From an uncultured Candidatus Pelagibacter sp. (GTDB taxonomy: Bacteria > Pseudomonadota > Alphaproteobacteria > Pelagibacterales > Pelagibacteraceae): 38,904 bases of DNA. The stretch covers positions 1 to 38,904 of the forward strand of contig CAJQTK010000019.1 in the NCBI GenBank assembly GCA_905620495.1. The letters are read 5' to 3'. Made by a program: the position numbers and the translations under genes. Shown in pieces: positions 7,075 to 13,193 of this stretch (position 1 is the stretch's first letter; the number at the start of each line of letters is the position of its first letter). A model generated the notes under the pieces. It had not been told where the DNA came from. It was given only the letters and a program-made list of their open reading frames with translations, and did not search any database.

Positions 7075-7791
7075 CTAATTTATATTAGCTACTATAAATG
7101 CTCTACCACTATAACCATAATCGAAGACTCTTCTAAATTCTATATTCGGATTTTTATTCTTAAAATCATTAAATGCCCCATACTCACCTTTATTTTTATT
7201 TCCTTTATAATAATTAAAGTCGTCAAATATAATAATTGAACCCTCTTGCAAGGTAGGTTTTGCAAAATTTAGTGCTAGAGTTGTTGACTCCTTTAAATCA
7301 CAATCAATCATTATTATTCTTGATTTGTTAATGTTATAATCATTTGGATTTTTATTTTTAATAGTTTCTTGATAAAAACCATCGATCAACCTAAATTTTT
7401 GATTTTTAGAACTTTTCTCAATATTTTTAATTACTTTTTTCTTATTGACTTTAAAAAAGTTGCTTTTAAAACTTGGATTTTCATCAATAGGTTTGATATC
7501 TCCAAAACCATCAAAGGAATCGAAACCCATAAAATTCGTCTCTATTTTTCTTTTAAATATTCGTTGCATTTTTTTATCTATTTTCATAGCGAAGTTGAAT
7601 GAACTTCCAGTAAAAACTCCAAATTCCAAATAATCTCCAGAGGTATTATCAGTATAATTTAGGAACATGGCTTTTTTAATTGCCGTATATTTACTTAAAG
7701 TATTTTCCAAAAAAGGGTGAATTAGAGCGATGAAACTAGAAAAAAAATTTTGTATAAAAAGATTTTCTTTTATAAAAGATAATAAATTCAT
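7075..7791 (-). CDS. TylF/Methyltransf_24-like SAM-dependent O-methyltransferase
   Basis: This 238-aa protein has the class I SAM-binding motif YLEFGVFTGSSF (54-65), FMGFDSFDGFGD, IIMIDCDLKES and IIIFDDFNYYKG. The order and the acidic residues fit the metal-dependent TylF (macrocin O-methyltransferase) family, which methylates sugar hydroxyls in several glycan and antibiotic pathways. It has no signal peptide. It is the most upstream minus-strand gene of the sugar region, separated from the UbiA-like gene by 192 nt, so co-transcription is uncertain. Methylation of a surface sugar, possibly of the arabinose-bearing glycan, is inferred from context only. The tRNA-Thr gene lies 75 nt upstream on the same strand. 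Confidence 0.82.
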   Translation of the reverse strand: MNLLSFIKENLFIQNFFSSFIALIHPFLENTLSKYTAIKKAMFLNYTDNTSGDYLEFGVFTGSSFNFAMKIDKKMQRIFKRKIETNFMGFDSFDGFGDIKPIDENPSFKSNFFKVNKKKVIKNIEKSSKNQKFRLIDGFYQETIKNKNPNDYNINKSRIIMIDCDLKESTTLALNFAKPTLQEGSIIIFDDFNYYKGNKNKGEYGAFNDFKNKNPNIEFRRVFDYGYSGRAFIVANIN

Positions 7792-7866
7792 AGTTCTAAT
7801 CTTTAATCAATTATTTGGAAGATTTAAAGATATTTTGAATTAATTTTTTTTGATTTTGTAGATAAA

Positions 7867-7942
7867 TGGTGCCCCCGCACGGAGTCGAACCGCGGACCTA
7901 TTGATTACAAATCAATTGCTCTACCAGCTGAGCTACAAGGGC
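7867..7942 (-). tRNA. tRNA-Thr (anticodon TGT)
   Basis: Read on the minus strand, the gene folds into a full cloverleaf. GCCCTTG pairs with CGGGGGC in the acceptor stem, the D arm is GCTC...GAGC, the anticodon arm is ATTGA/TCAAT with loop TTTGTAA, and the T arm contains TTCGACT. Discriminator A and an encoded CCA (7867-7869) follow. It lies 33 nt downstream of rlmB on the same strand, so it may be co-transcribed with it. It marks the edge between the surface-sugar region and the housekeeping block. Confidence 0.97.
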
Positions 7943-7948
7943 ATAACC

Positions 7949-7966
7949 GATTTCTATTAAGAAATC
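7949..7966. other. Perfect inverted repeat between rlmB and tRNA-Thr
   Basis: GATTTCT and AGAAATC form a 7-bp perfect stem around an ATTA loop, in the 33-nt gap between the rlmB stop and the mature 5' end of tRNA-Thr. No U-run follows on the minus strand, so it looks more like a processing or mRNA 3'-end hairpin than a complete intrinsic terminator. Confidence 0.5.
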
Positions 7967-7975
7967 TTAGACTAA

Positions 7976-8719
7976 TCAAGGATTTTTTTTCAAATAACTT
8001 AAATGATGAAACACAATCGCTGCACTATTTGAGATATTTAAGCTTTCTACATCCTTATTTATATCAATCTTAACTAAAAAATCTGTGTACTTTCCGGTAT
8101 GTTCTCTCATACCAAATCCTTCAGATCCAAATAAAAGAACATTTTTTCCTTCCCATTTAATATCTGTAAAGTCTTTTTTTCCTCTTGCATCAAATCCATA
8201 AACCCAAAAATTCTTTTCTCTTAAATTTTTAAGTGTGGAATTTATGTTTGATACTTCAAAAATATTAATATGTTCCATGCAACCACTTGCAGCTTTATAC
8301 ATAAGCTTACTATCAGATGGAAATTGTCTTTCTTTAACTATCAAACCATCTATGTGAAATGAAGAGGCACTTCTAATTAATGATCCAATATTTCTTGGAT
8401 CAGTTACTTCATCTATACAAACAAACGTTAGATTATTTTTTCCTTTTATAAATTCTTTTAATTCAGGTTGGTCTAAATGTTCAACTTCAGCAATATAACC
8501 ACCATGCATCATTTGATCTTTTGAAGTATATTTATCTAACTCTTTTTTTGATTTAAAATATACCTTAACATCTTCAAGAACATTTTTTTTAGGGTTTTTT
8601 CTGTGAATATTTTTTTTACTTTCTTCAGTTAAAAAAACTTTTAAAACCTTTCTATTAGGGTTTCTAAGAGCCTCAATAACAGCATGCTGTCCAACGATCA
8701 AAAAAGACGATTTATTCAT
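7976..8719 (-). CDS. rlmB: 23S rRNA (guanosine-2'-O-)-methyltransferase, SpoU/TrmH family
   Basis: This 247-aa protein has an N-terminal substrate-binding domain (VGQHAVIEAL, about 9-18) and a C-terminal SPOUT domain. The three SPOUT motifs are present: DEVTDPRNIGSLIRSA (about 103-118, with the conserved Asn and Arg), LLFGSEGFGMRE (about 195-206) and SLNISNSAAI (about 227-236), which forms part of the SAM-binding knot. RlmB 2'-O-methylates G2251 (E. coli numbering) in the 23S rRNA peptidyl-transferase loop. Other TrmH-family specificities cannot be excluded, but the domain plan and length fit RlmB. It is transcribed away from the tRNA-Tyr gene, with a 132-nt divergent intergenic region, and toward tRNA-Thr. 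Confidence 0.92.
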   Translation of the reverse strand: MNKSSFLIVGQHAVIEALRNPNRKVLKVFLTEESKKNIHRKNPKKNVLEDVKVYFKSKKELDKYTSKDQMMHGGYIAEVEHLDQPELKEFIKGKNNLTFVCIDEVTDPRNIGSLIRSASSFHIDGLIVKERQFPSDSKLMYKAASGCMEHINIFEVSNINSTLKNLREKNFWVYGFDARGKKDFTDIKWEGKNVLLFGSEGFGMREHTGKYTDFLVKIDINKDVESLNISNSAAIVFHHLSYLKKNP

Positions 8720-8772
8720 AAATTAATGATTGTTTATACGTATTTAACCATGTTTTCACAGTAAATCTCGTG

Positions 8773-8800
8773 TTGCAATTGCATAATAAAAATATATAAA
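8773..8800 (+). promoter_or_regulatory. Candidate sigma-70-type promoter for the tRNA-Tyr/tRNA-Gly/tuf transcript
   Basis: A TTGCAA box (8773-8778), a 16-nt spacer and TATAAA (8795-8800) lie in the rlmB/tRNA-Tyr divergent gap. Transcription would start near 8807, about 45 nt before the mature tRNA-Tyr. It is the best-matching promoter-like pair in this gap and is placed as expected for a stable-RNA and tuf operon. Confidence 0.6.
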
Positions 8801-8832
8801 ACGCATGTTGTTTGAAGCTTTTATTGAAAGAA

Positions 8833-8846
8833 GGGGACACTTCCCC
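8833..8846 (+). other. GC-rich hairpin immediately 5' of tRNA-Tyr
   Basis: GGGGA-CACT-TCCCC forms a 5-bp GC-rich stem ending 5 nt before tRNA-Tyr, in otherwise AT-rich DNA. It could keep the leader from pairing with the GGAGGGG acceptor strand, or guide 5' processing. Both roles are inferred. Confidence 0.45.
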
Positions 8847-8851
8847 AAAAA

Positions 8852-8937
8852 GGAGGGGTTCCAGAGCGGTCAAATGGGGCGGGCTGTAAACCCGTTGACT
8901 TCGGTCTTCGAAAGTTCGAATCTTTCCCCCTCCACCA
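8852..8937 (+). tRNA. tRNA-Tyr (anticodon GTA)
   Basis: This is an 86-nt class II tRNA with a long variable arm. Acceptor GGAGGGG pairs with CCCCTCC, the anticodon loop contains CTGTAAA (GTA), and the T arm is GAAAG-TTCGAAT-CTTTC. Discriminator A and an encoded CCA follow. It is the first gene of the tuf transcript. An 82-aa minus ORF in the track over this site is a tRNA shadow. Confidence 0.97.
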
Positions 8938-8952
8938 TTCAATAAATTTTTT

Positions 8953-8972
8953 AATAACAATGGAGTGTTATT
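8953..8972 (+). other. Perfect hairpin between tRNA-Tyr and tRNA-Gly
   Basis: AATAACA and TGTTATT form a 7-bp perfect stem around the 6-nt loop ATGGAG, in the 46-nt spacer between the two tRNAs. It probably acts in processing of the polycistronic precursor or as a weak attenuator. The lack of a U-run argues against a full terminator. Confidence 0.5.
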
Positions 8973-8983
8973 CTTGATGTTGT

Positions 8984-9057
8984 GCGGGTGTAGTTCAATG
9001 GTAGAACGCTAGCCTTCCAAGCTGGATGTAAGAGTTCGATTCTCTTTACCCGCTCCA
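8984..9057 (+). tRNA. tRNA-Gly (anticodon TCC)
   Basis: This 74-nt cloverleaf has acceptor GCGGGTG paired with TACCCGC. The anticodon stem CTAGC/GCTGG encloses CTTCCAA (TCC), the T loop contains TTCGATT, discriminator T follows, and CCA is encoded. It lies 46 nt upstream of the tuf start in the same orientation, as glyT does upstream of tufB in enterobacteria. Confidence 0.97.
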
Positions 9058-9103
9058 AGAAAAAAAGAAATTATTAATAAAACTAAACTGAGGTAAAAAA
9101 GTA

Positions 9104-10300
9104 ATGTCAAAAGAAAAGTTCGTAAGAAACAAACCACACTGTAACATCGGAACAATTGGTCATGTCGACCATGGTAAAACAACATTAACTGCAGCGATCA
9201 CAAAAGTGTTATCTGAAACAGCTGGTTCAACTGCAACTTTTACGGCGTACGATCAAATTGATAAAGCCCCTGAAGAAAAAGAAAGAGGAATTACAATTTC
9301 GACTGCTCACGTTGAGTATGAAACTGACAAGAGACACTACGCACACGTAGATTGCCCAGGTCACGCTGATTATGTAAAAAATATGATTACAGGTGCAGCT
9401 CAAATGGATGGAGCAATTTTAGTAGTTAACGCTGCTGATGGTCCTATGCCTCAAACTAGAGAACATATTCTTTTAGGAAGACAAGTTGGTATTCCTTCAA
9501 TAGTTGTTTACCTGAACAAAGTTGATCAAGTAGACGATAAAGACATGATTGAACTTGTTGAAGAAGAAATTAGAGAACTTTTAACTTCTTACAAATATCC
9601 TGGTGAAAAAACTCCAATTACTAAAGGTTCTGCTTTAGCTGCTGTTGAAGGTAGAGATGATGAAATTGGAAAAAATTCAATTATAGAATTAATGAAAACT
9701 GTTGATGAATTTATTCCTCAACCAACTAGAGATGTCGACAAACCTTTCCTAATGCCTGTTGAGGATGTTTTCTCAATTTCAGGAAGAGGAACAGTTGCAA
9801 CAGGTAGAATTGAATGTGGTGTTATTAAAACTGGTGAAGAAGTTGAAATCGTTGGTGTTACTGAAACTAAAAAATCAGTTTGTACTGGTGTTGAAATGTT
9901 TAGAAAACTTTTAGATTCTGGTGAAGCCGGAGATAACGTTGGTATCCTATTAAGAGGTGTTGAGCGTGATGATATTCAAAGAGGACAAGTTCTTTGTAAG
10001 GCAGGTTCAATTACTCCTCATACTAAATTTGAAGCTCAGGCTTACGTACTAAAAAAAGATGAGGGTGGAAGACACACTCCTTTCTTTACTAAATACAGAC
10101 CTCAGTTTTACTTTAGAACAACAGATGTAACAGGTGAAGTAACGTTACCAGCAGGAACTGAAATGGTTATGCCTGGTGATGATGCTAAATTCACAGTTAC
10201 TTTAATTACTCCAATTGCGATGAGCGAAAAATTAAACTTTGCTATTCGTGAAGGTGGTAAAACAGTTGGAGCTGGAGTAGTAACTAAAATTATAGAGTAA
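9104..10300 (+). CDS. tuf: Elongation factor Tu
   Basis: This 398-aa GTPase delivers aminoacyl-tRNA to the ribosomal A site. It shows the P-loop GHVDHGKTT (19-27), the switch region with [18 protein letters not shown] (the GTPase-activating His region), the guanine-specificity motif NKVD near residue 138, and then the two beta-barrel domains, ending [10 protein letters not shown]. Length is standard. A GAGG element about 10 nt upstream of the ATG gives a recognisable Shine-Dalgarno, unlike most genes here. It sits between tRNA-Gly and tRNA-Trp, 7 nt before the latter. The str run at 21632-24875 has no tuf after fusA, so this may be the only copy. Confidence 0.98.
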   Translation: MSKEKFVRNKPHCNIGTIGHVDHGKTTLTAAITKVLSETAGSTATFTAYDQIDKAPEEKERGITISTAHVEYETDKRHYAHVDCPGHADYVKNMITGAAQMDGAILVVNAADGPMPQTREHILLGRQVGIPSIVVYLNKVDQVDDKDMIELVEEEIRELLTSYKYPGEKTPITKGSALAAVEGRDDEIGKNSIIELMKTVDEFIPQPTRDVDKPFLMPVEDVFSISGRGTVATGRIECGVIKTGEEVEIVGVTETKKSVCTGVEMFRKLLDSGEAGDNVGILLRGVERDDIQRGQVLCKAGSITPHTKFEAQAYVLKKDEGGRHTPFFTKYRPQFYFRTTDVTGEVTLPAGTEMVMPGDDAKFTVTLITPIAMSEKLNFAIREGGKTVGAGVVTKIIE

Positions 10301-10307
10301 ACTCTAT

Positions 10308-10383
10308 AGGAGTGTAGCTCAATTGGTAGAGCGCCGGTCTCCAAAACCGGAGGCTGAGGGTTCGAGTCCCCCCACTCCTGCCA
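10308..10383 (+). tRNA. tRNA-Trp (anticodon CCA)
   Basis: This 76-nt cloverleaf has acceptor AGGAGTG paired with CACTCCT. The anticodon stem CCGGT/ACCGG encloses CTCCAAA (CCA), the T arm is GAGGG-TTCGAGT-CCCCC, discriminator G follows, and CCA is encoded. It lies between tuf (7 nt upstream) and secE (20 nt downstream), so tRNA excision must cut the mRNA here. Three track ORFs overlapping it on the minus strand are shadows. Confidence 0.97.
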
Positions 10384-10403
10384 AATAAGCTAAAAAGTAT
10401 ATT

Positions 10404-10595
10404 ATGAAAAACCCGATTAAATTTATCCAAGAAGTTAAACAAGAAGCCTTTAAGGTTTCTTGGCCAACAGGAAAAGAGACTATGCAAGGTGCGTTAATGG
10501 TGTTTGCTATGGCAGTTATCATGTCACTTTTCTTTTTACTTCTTGATCAGGTTCTTAAATTTTTATTGGAAGCTTTACTAAAGGTAAGTATTTAA
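10404..10595 (+). CDS. secE: Preprotein translocase subunit SecE
   Basis: This 63-aa protein is the short single-span SecE form common outside enterobacteria. It has an amphipathic N-terminal helix (PIKFIQEVKQEAFKVSWPTGKE, here abbreviated to its conserved ends PIKF and SWPTGKE) and then one transmembrane helix rich in Leu and Phe. SecE clamps SecY in the inner-membrane translocon. The W-P-T/S-K/R-E pattern before the TM helix is characteristic. Its stop overlaps the nusG start as TAATG, and secE-nusG linkage is near universal in bacteria. Confidence 0.95.
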   Translation: MKNPIKFIQEVKQEAFKVSWPTGKETMQGALMVFAMAVIMSLFFLLLDQVLKFLLEALLKVSI

Positions 10596-11125
10596 TGAAA
10601 AATTGGTATATTGTTCAATCGCACTCAAATTTTGAAAATAAAGTTGCAGGATTAATAAGAGAAGAGGCCGAAAAAGCAAAAATTTCTGATAAAATTGAAG
10701 AAATTGTTGTTCCAACTCATGATGTAACTGAAGTCAAAAGAGGAAAAAGAATTCAGAGAAAAAAGAAATATTTTCCTGGTTATGTACTAATAAAAACTGA
10801 GATGGATAACGACCTTTATCACATGATTAAAAATTTGAAGAGAGTTAGTGGTTTTTTAGGCTCTAAAGGTATTCCCGTACCTGTATCCGACAAAGAAATA
10901 GAAAAAATTCTAGGTCAAATAAAAGATGGTGTAGCACAGCCAAAATCTGGTATAGAATACGTCATTGGTGAAAAAGTTCAGGTTGTTGACGGACCTTTTG
11001 CATCATTCAATGGGATGGTTGAAGATATTGATGAAGAGAAATCTAGATTAAAAGTTTCGGTATCAATTTTTGGAAGACCAACACCTGTTGATTTAGAATA
11101 TAACCAAGTAGAGAAAGCAAGTTAA
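10595..11125 (+). CDS. nusG: Transcription termination/antitermination factor NusG
   Basis: This 176-aa protein has an N-terminal NGN domain ([11 protein letters not shown] at 3-13; [10 protein letters not shown] near 60-70) and a C-terminal KOW domain ([19 protein letters not shown]). NusG binds the beta' clamp of RNA polymerase and links it to Rho or to S10 of the ribosome. Length and domain plan are standard. It overlaps both neighbours by 1 nt (TAATG at each end), which suggests translational coupling from secE through rplK. Confidence 0.97.
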   Translation: MKNWYIVQSHSNFENKVAGLIREEAEKAKISDKIEEIVVPTHDVTEVKRGKRIQRKKKYFPGYVLIKTEMDNDLYHMIKNLKRVSGFLGSKGIPVPVSDKEIEKILGQIKDGVAQPKSGIEYVIGEKVQVVDGPFASFNGMVEDIDEEKSRLKVSVSIFGRPTPVDLEYNQVEKAS

Positions 11126-11550
11126 TGGCAAAAGAAATTAGTGGATATATAAAATTACAAATTATGGGTGGTCAAGCAAATCCTGCTCCGCCAGTTGGAC
11201 CAGCATTAGGTCAACGTGGAATTAACATAATGGAATTCTGTAAAGCTTTTAATGATAAAACTAAAGCATTTGCTGGAAAACCAATTCCAGTAATCATTAC
11301 TGTTTACAAAGATAAAAAATTTGATTTTGAAATTAAATCACCACCGGCATCTCACTTTATTAAAGAAGCGGCTAAATTAAAAGGTGGATCAAAAGAACCC
11401 GGCAGAAGTATAGCTGGGTCAATTACAAAAAAACAAGCAGAAGAAATTGCAACACAAAAAATGAAAGATCTTAATGCACATAGTTTAGAGCAAGCGGTAA
11501 AAATTATTGCAGGTTCAGCAAGATCAATGGGGATAGAGGTTAAAGACTAA
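11125..11550 (+). CDS. rplK: 50S ribosomal protein L11
   Basis: This 141-aa protein has the proline-rich N-terminal hinge region ([19 protein letters not shown]) and the C-terminal rRNA-binding domain ([12 protein letters not shown]...[11 protein letters not shown]). L11 forms the GTPase-associated centre with 23S rRNA helices 43/44 and contacts elongation factors. Its start overlaps nusG by 1 nt, so no separate leader exists for the L1-type autoregulation known in E. coli. It joins rplA through another TAATG. Confidence 0.98.
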   Translation: MAKEISGYIKLQIMGGQANPAPPVGPALGQRGINIMEFCKAFNDKTKAFAGKPIPVIITVYKDKKFDFEIKSPPASHFIKEAAKLKGGSKEPGRSIAGSITKKQAEEIATQKMKDLNAHSLEQAVKIIAGSARSMGIEVKD

Positions 11551-12239
11551 TGGCATCAAAAAGATTTAAAAAATTACCAGAAAAAACAAAAGATTTAGCA
11601 ACTGAGTTGATGGAAAAATTATTACCAGATGTTAAAAAAAACTGTACTACAAAATTCGATGAATCAATTGATTTATCTTTCCAAATTAACAACAAGCAAA
11701 AAAAGGGTGAAGTTAATATTAGAACTGTAGTTAATTTACCTGGTGGAAATGGTAAAAAAGTAAAAGTAGCTGTTGTTTGTGAAGATGCTAAAGCACAAGA
11801 AGCTAAAGATGCAGGTGCAGATATTGTTGGAAGTGATGAATTTATCGACAGAATCAAAGCTGGTGAATTAAACTTTGAAAAGTTAATTTGTACACCAGAT
11901 ATGATGGTTAAACTTTCAAAACTTGGAAAAGTTTTAGGACCAAAAGGCCTTATGCCAAATCCTAAACTTGGATCTGTTTCTGACGATGTAAAACAAGCTG
12001 TAACAGATGCTAAGTCTGGCCAAGCTGAGATCAGAAATGATAAAGATGGAAATATTGGTGTTAGTATTGGAAAAAAATCATTTCATGATGATCAATTATT
12101 AAAAAATTATTATGCAATTTTAGACACTTTAGAAAAAGAAAAAGGTAACCTTACTTTAAAAGGCGATCTAATTAAAAATACCTTTGTAACATCTAGTATG
12201 GGTGTGTCTTACAAAGTTAAATTAGGAAAGGTTATATAG
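11550..12239 (+). CDS. rplA: 50S ribosomal protein L1
   Basis: This 229-aa protein forms the L1 stalk and assists release of deacylated tRNA from the E site. It carries the highly conserved KLGKVLGPKGLMPNPKLGSV block near residues 125-145 and the late FVTSSMG segment. Length matches the family. It overlaps rplK by 1 nt and is followed after 2 nt by rplJ. In E. coli L1 represses its own operon at the rplK leader; no equivalent leader is visible here. Confidence 0.98.
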   Translation: MASKRFKKLPEKTKDLATELMEKLLPDVKKNCTTKFDESIDLSFQINNKQKKGEVNIRTVVNLPGGNGKKVKVAVVCEDAKAQEAKDAGADIVGSDEFIDRIKAGELNFEKLICTPDMMVKLSKLGKVLGPKGLMPNPKLGSVSDDVKQAVTDAKSGQAEIRNDKDGNIGVSIGKKSFHDDQLLKNYYAILDTLEKEKGNLTLKGDLIKNTFVTSSMGVSYKVKLGKVI

Positions 12240-12241
12240 TT

Positions 12242-12766
12242 ATGATGACCAGGGAGCAAAAAAAGAATTATATTAGTGAAATGGAAACTCAGTTTCAAAA
12301 TAATGAAGCTGTATTAGTTACTCATTATCAGGGACTTACTATGTCTCAAATAGATGAGTTAAGAGCTCAAATGAGAGAGCATGGAATTAAATTCAAAATT
12401 ACCAAAAATAGAATCACTAAACTAGCACTTGAAAAAACAAAGTGTAAGGATCTTTCTAACTTATTTACAGGAGCTACAGCTGTTGCTTTCTCAGATAACG
12501 CAATTATGTCTGCAAGAATATTGTCAAAATTTGCAAAAACTAATGAAAACCTGAAGCTTTTAGGTGGAATAATGGGTAGTGACATTTTGGACAAAGCTGG
12601 AGTTCAGAATGTAGCTAATTTACCTACACTTGACGAGGCTAGAGCTAATATTGTGGGAATTTTAGCGGCATCAGCTTCAAAATTTGTAAGTATTTTACTT
12701 GCACGTTCTGAAAAAATGAGTAATTTGTCCCCAGAAAATTCTGAAAATAACCCTAAAGAAGTATAA
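12242..12766 (+). CDS. rplJ: 50S ribosomal protein L10
   Basis: This 174-aa protein is the base of the L7/L12 stalk. The N-terminal rRNA-binding domain (ETQFQNNEAVLVTHYQGLT, KFKITKNRITKLAL) is followed by a C-terminal helix that carries L7/L12 dimers. Two adjacent ATGs (12242 and 12245) are possible starts; the first gives the junction TAGTTATG with rplA. With only 2 nt between rplA and rplJ, any L10 leader structure would have to lie inside rplA. Confidence 0.96.
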   Translation: MMTREQKKNYISEMETQFQNNEAVLVTHYQGLTMSQIDELRAQMREHGIKFKITKNRITKLALEKTKCKDLSNLFTGATAVAFSDNAIMSARILSKFAKTNENLKLLGGIMGSDILDKAGVQNVANLPTLDEARANIVGILAASASKFVSILLARSEKMSNLSPENSENNPKEV

Positions 12767-12772
12767 AAAAAT

Positions 12773-13138
12773 ATGCCTGATCTAAATAAAATTATTGAAG
12801 ACCTGTCAAGTTTAACTGTTGTAGAAGCAGCTGAACTTTCAAAACAACTTGAGGAAAAATGGGGTGTTACATCTATGACTGCAGCAGCTCCAGCAGCAGC
12901 AGCAGGTGGTGCAGCTGAAGAAGCTAAAGATGATTTTACAGTTATGTTAATTTCAGCTGGAGATAAAAAAATTAATGTTATTAAAGAAGTTAGAGCGGCA
13001 ACATCTTTAGGTCTTAAAGAAGCAAAAGATTTAGTTGAAGGTGCACCGAAAGAAGTAAAATCTGGTGTTAATAAAAAAGATGCTGAAGAACTTAAAGCTA
13101 AGTTAGAAGCAGCAGGCGCAAAAGTAGAACTTAAATAA
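12773..13138 (+). CDS. rplL: 50S ribosomal protein L7/L12
   Basis: This 121-aa acidic stalk protein has the N-terminal dimerisation domain (about 1-35), an Ala/Gly-rich hinge ([18 protein letters not shown], about 37-54) and the globular C-terminal domain ([27 protein letters not shown]) that recruits translational GTPases. Length is standard. It follows rplJ by 6 nt. The 55-nt gap after it, holding tandem hairpins, is the only long gap in the secE-rpoC run. Confidence 0.98.
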   Translation: MPDLNKIIEDLSSLTVVEAAELSKQLEEKWGVTSMTAAAPAAAAGGAAEEAKDDFTVMLISAGDKKINVIKEVRAATSLGLKEAKDLVEGAPKEVKSGVNKKDAEELKAKLEAAGAKVELK

Positions 13139-13140
13139 AT

Positions 13141-13183
13141 TAATTAGAAAAAACCTAATTACTGATTGGTTTTTAATCGGTAA
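13141..13183 (+). promoter_or_regulatory. Tandem hairpins in the rplL-rpoB intergenic gap
   Basis: Hairpin 1 is TAATTAG/CTAATTA (13141-13147 with 13155-13161), loop AAAAAAC. Hairpin 2 is TTACTGATT/AATCGGTAA (13159-13167 with 13175-13183), with one G-U pair and loop GGTTTTT. They share about 3 nt, so they would compete. In E. coli the same gap carries an attenuator and an RNase III site that lower rpoBC expression relative to rplL. A similar role is inferred here. Confidence 0.55.
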
Positions 13184-13193
13184 CTATTTATAA

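Noticed and set aside
7369-7633. Two plus ORFs inside the TylF-like methyltransferase
   Set aside because: Shadows; the minus frame has clear SAM-binding and metal motifs.
8712-8960. 82-aa minus ORF over tRNA-Tyr
   Set aside because: It is translated antisense to the tRNA; GGGGKIRTFEDRS-like peptides are a familiar artefact of tRNA genes.
10290-10522. Two minus ORFs over tRNA-Trp (65 and 67 aa)
   Set aside because: Their shared core GGTRTLS/GGLEPSAS and similar come from reading tRNA-Trp backwards; no independent support.
13184-13193. TATAAA-like box just before the rpoB ATG
   Set aside because: It is too close to the start codon to leave a leader and has no -35 box at the right spacing; AT-rich chance match.
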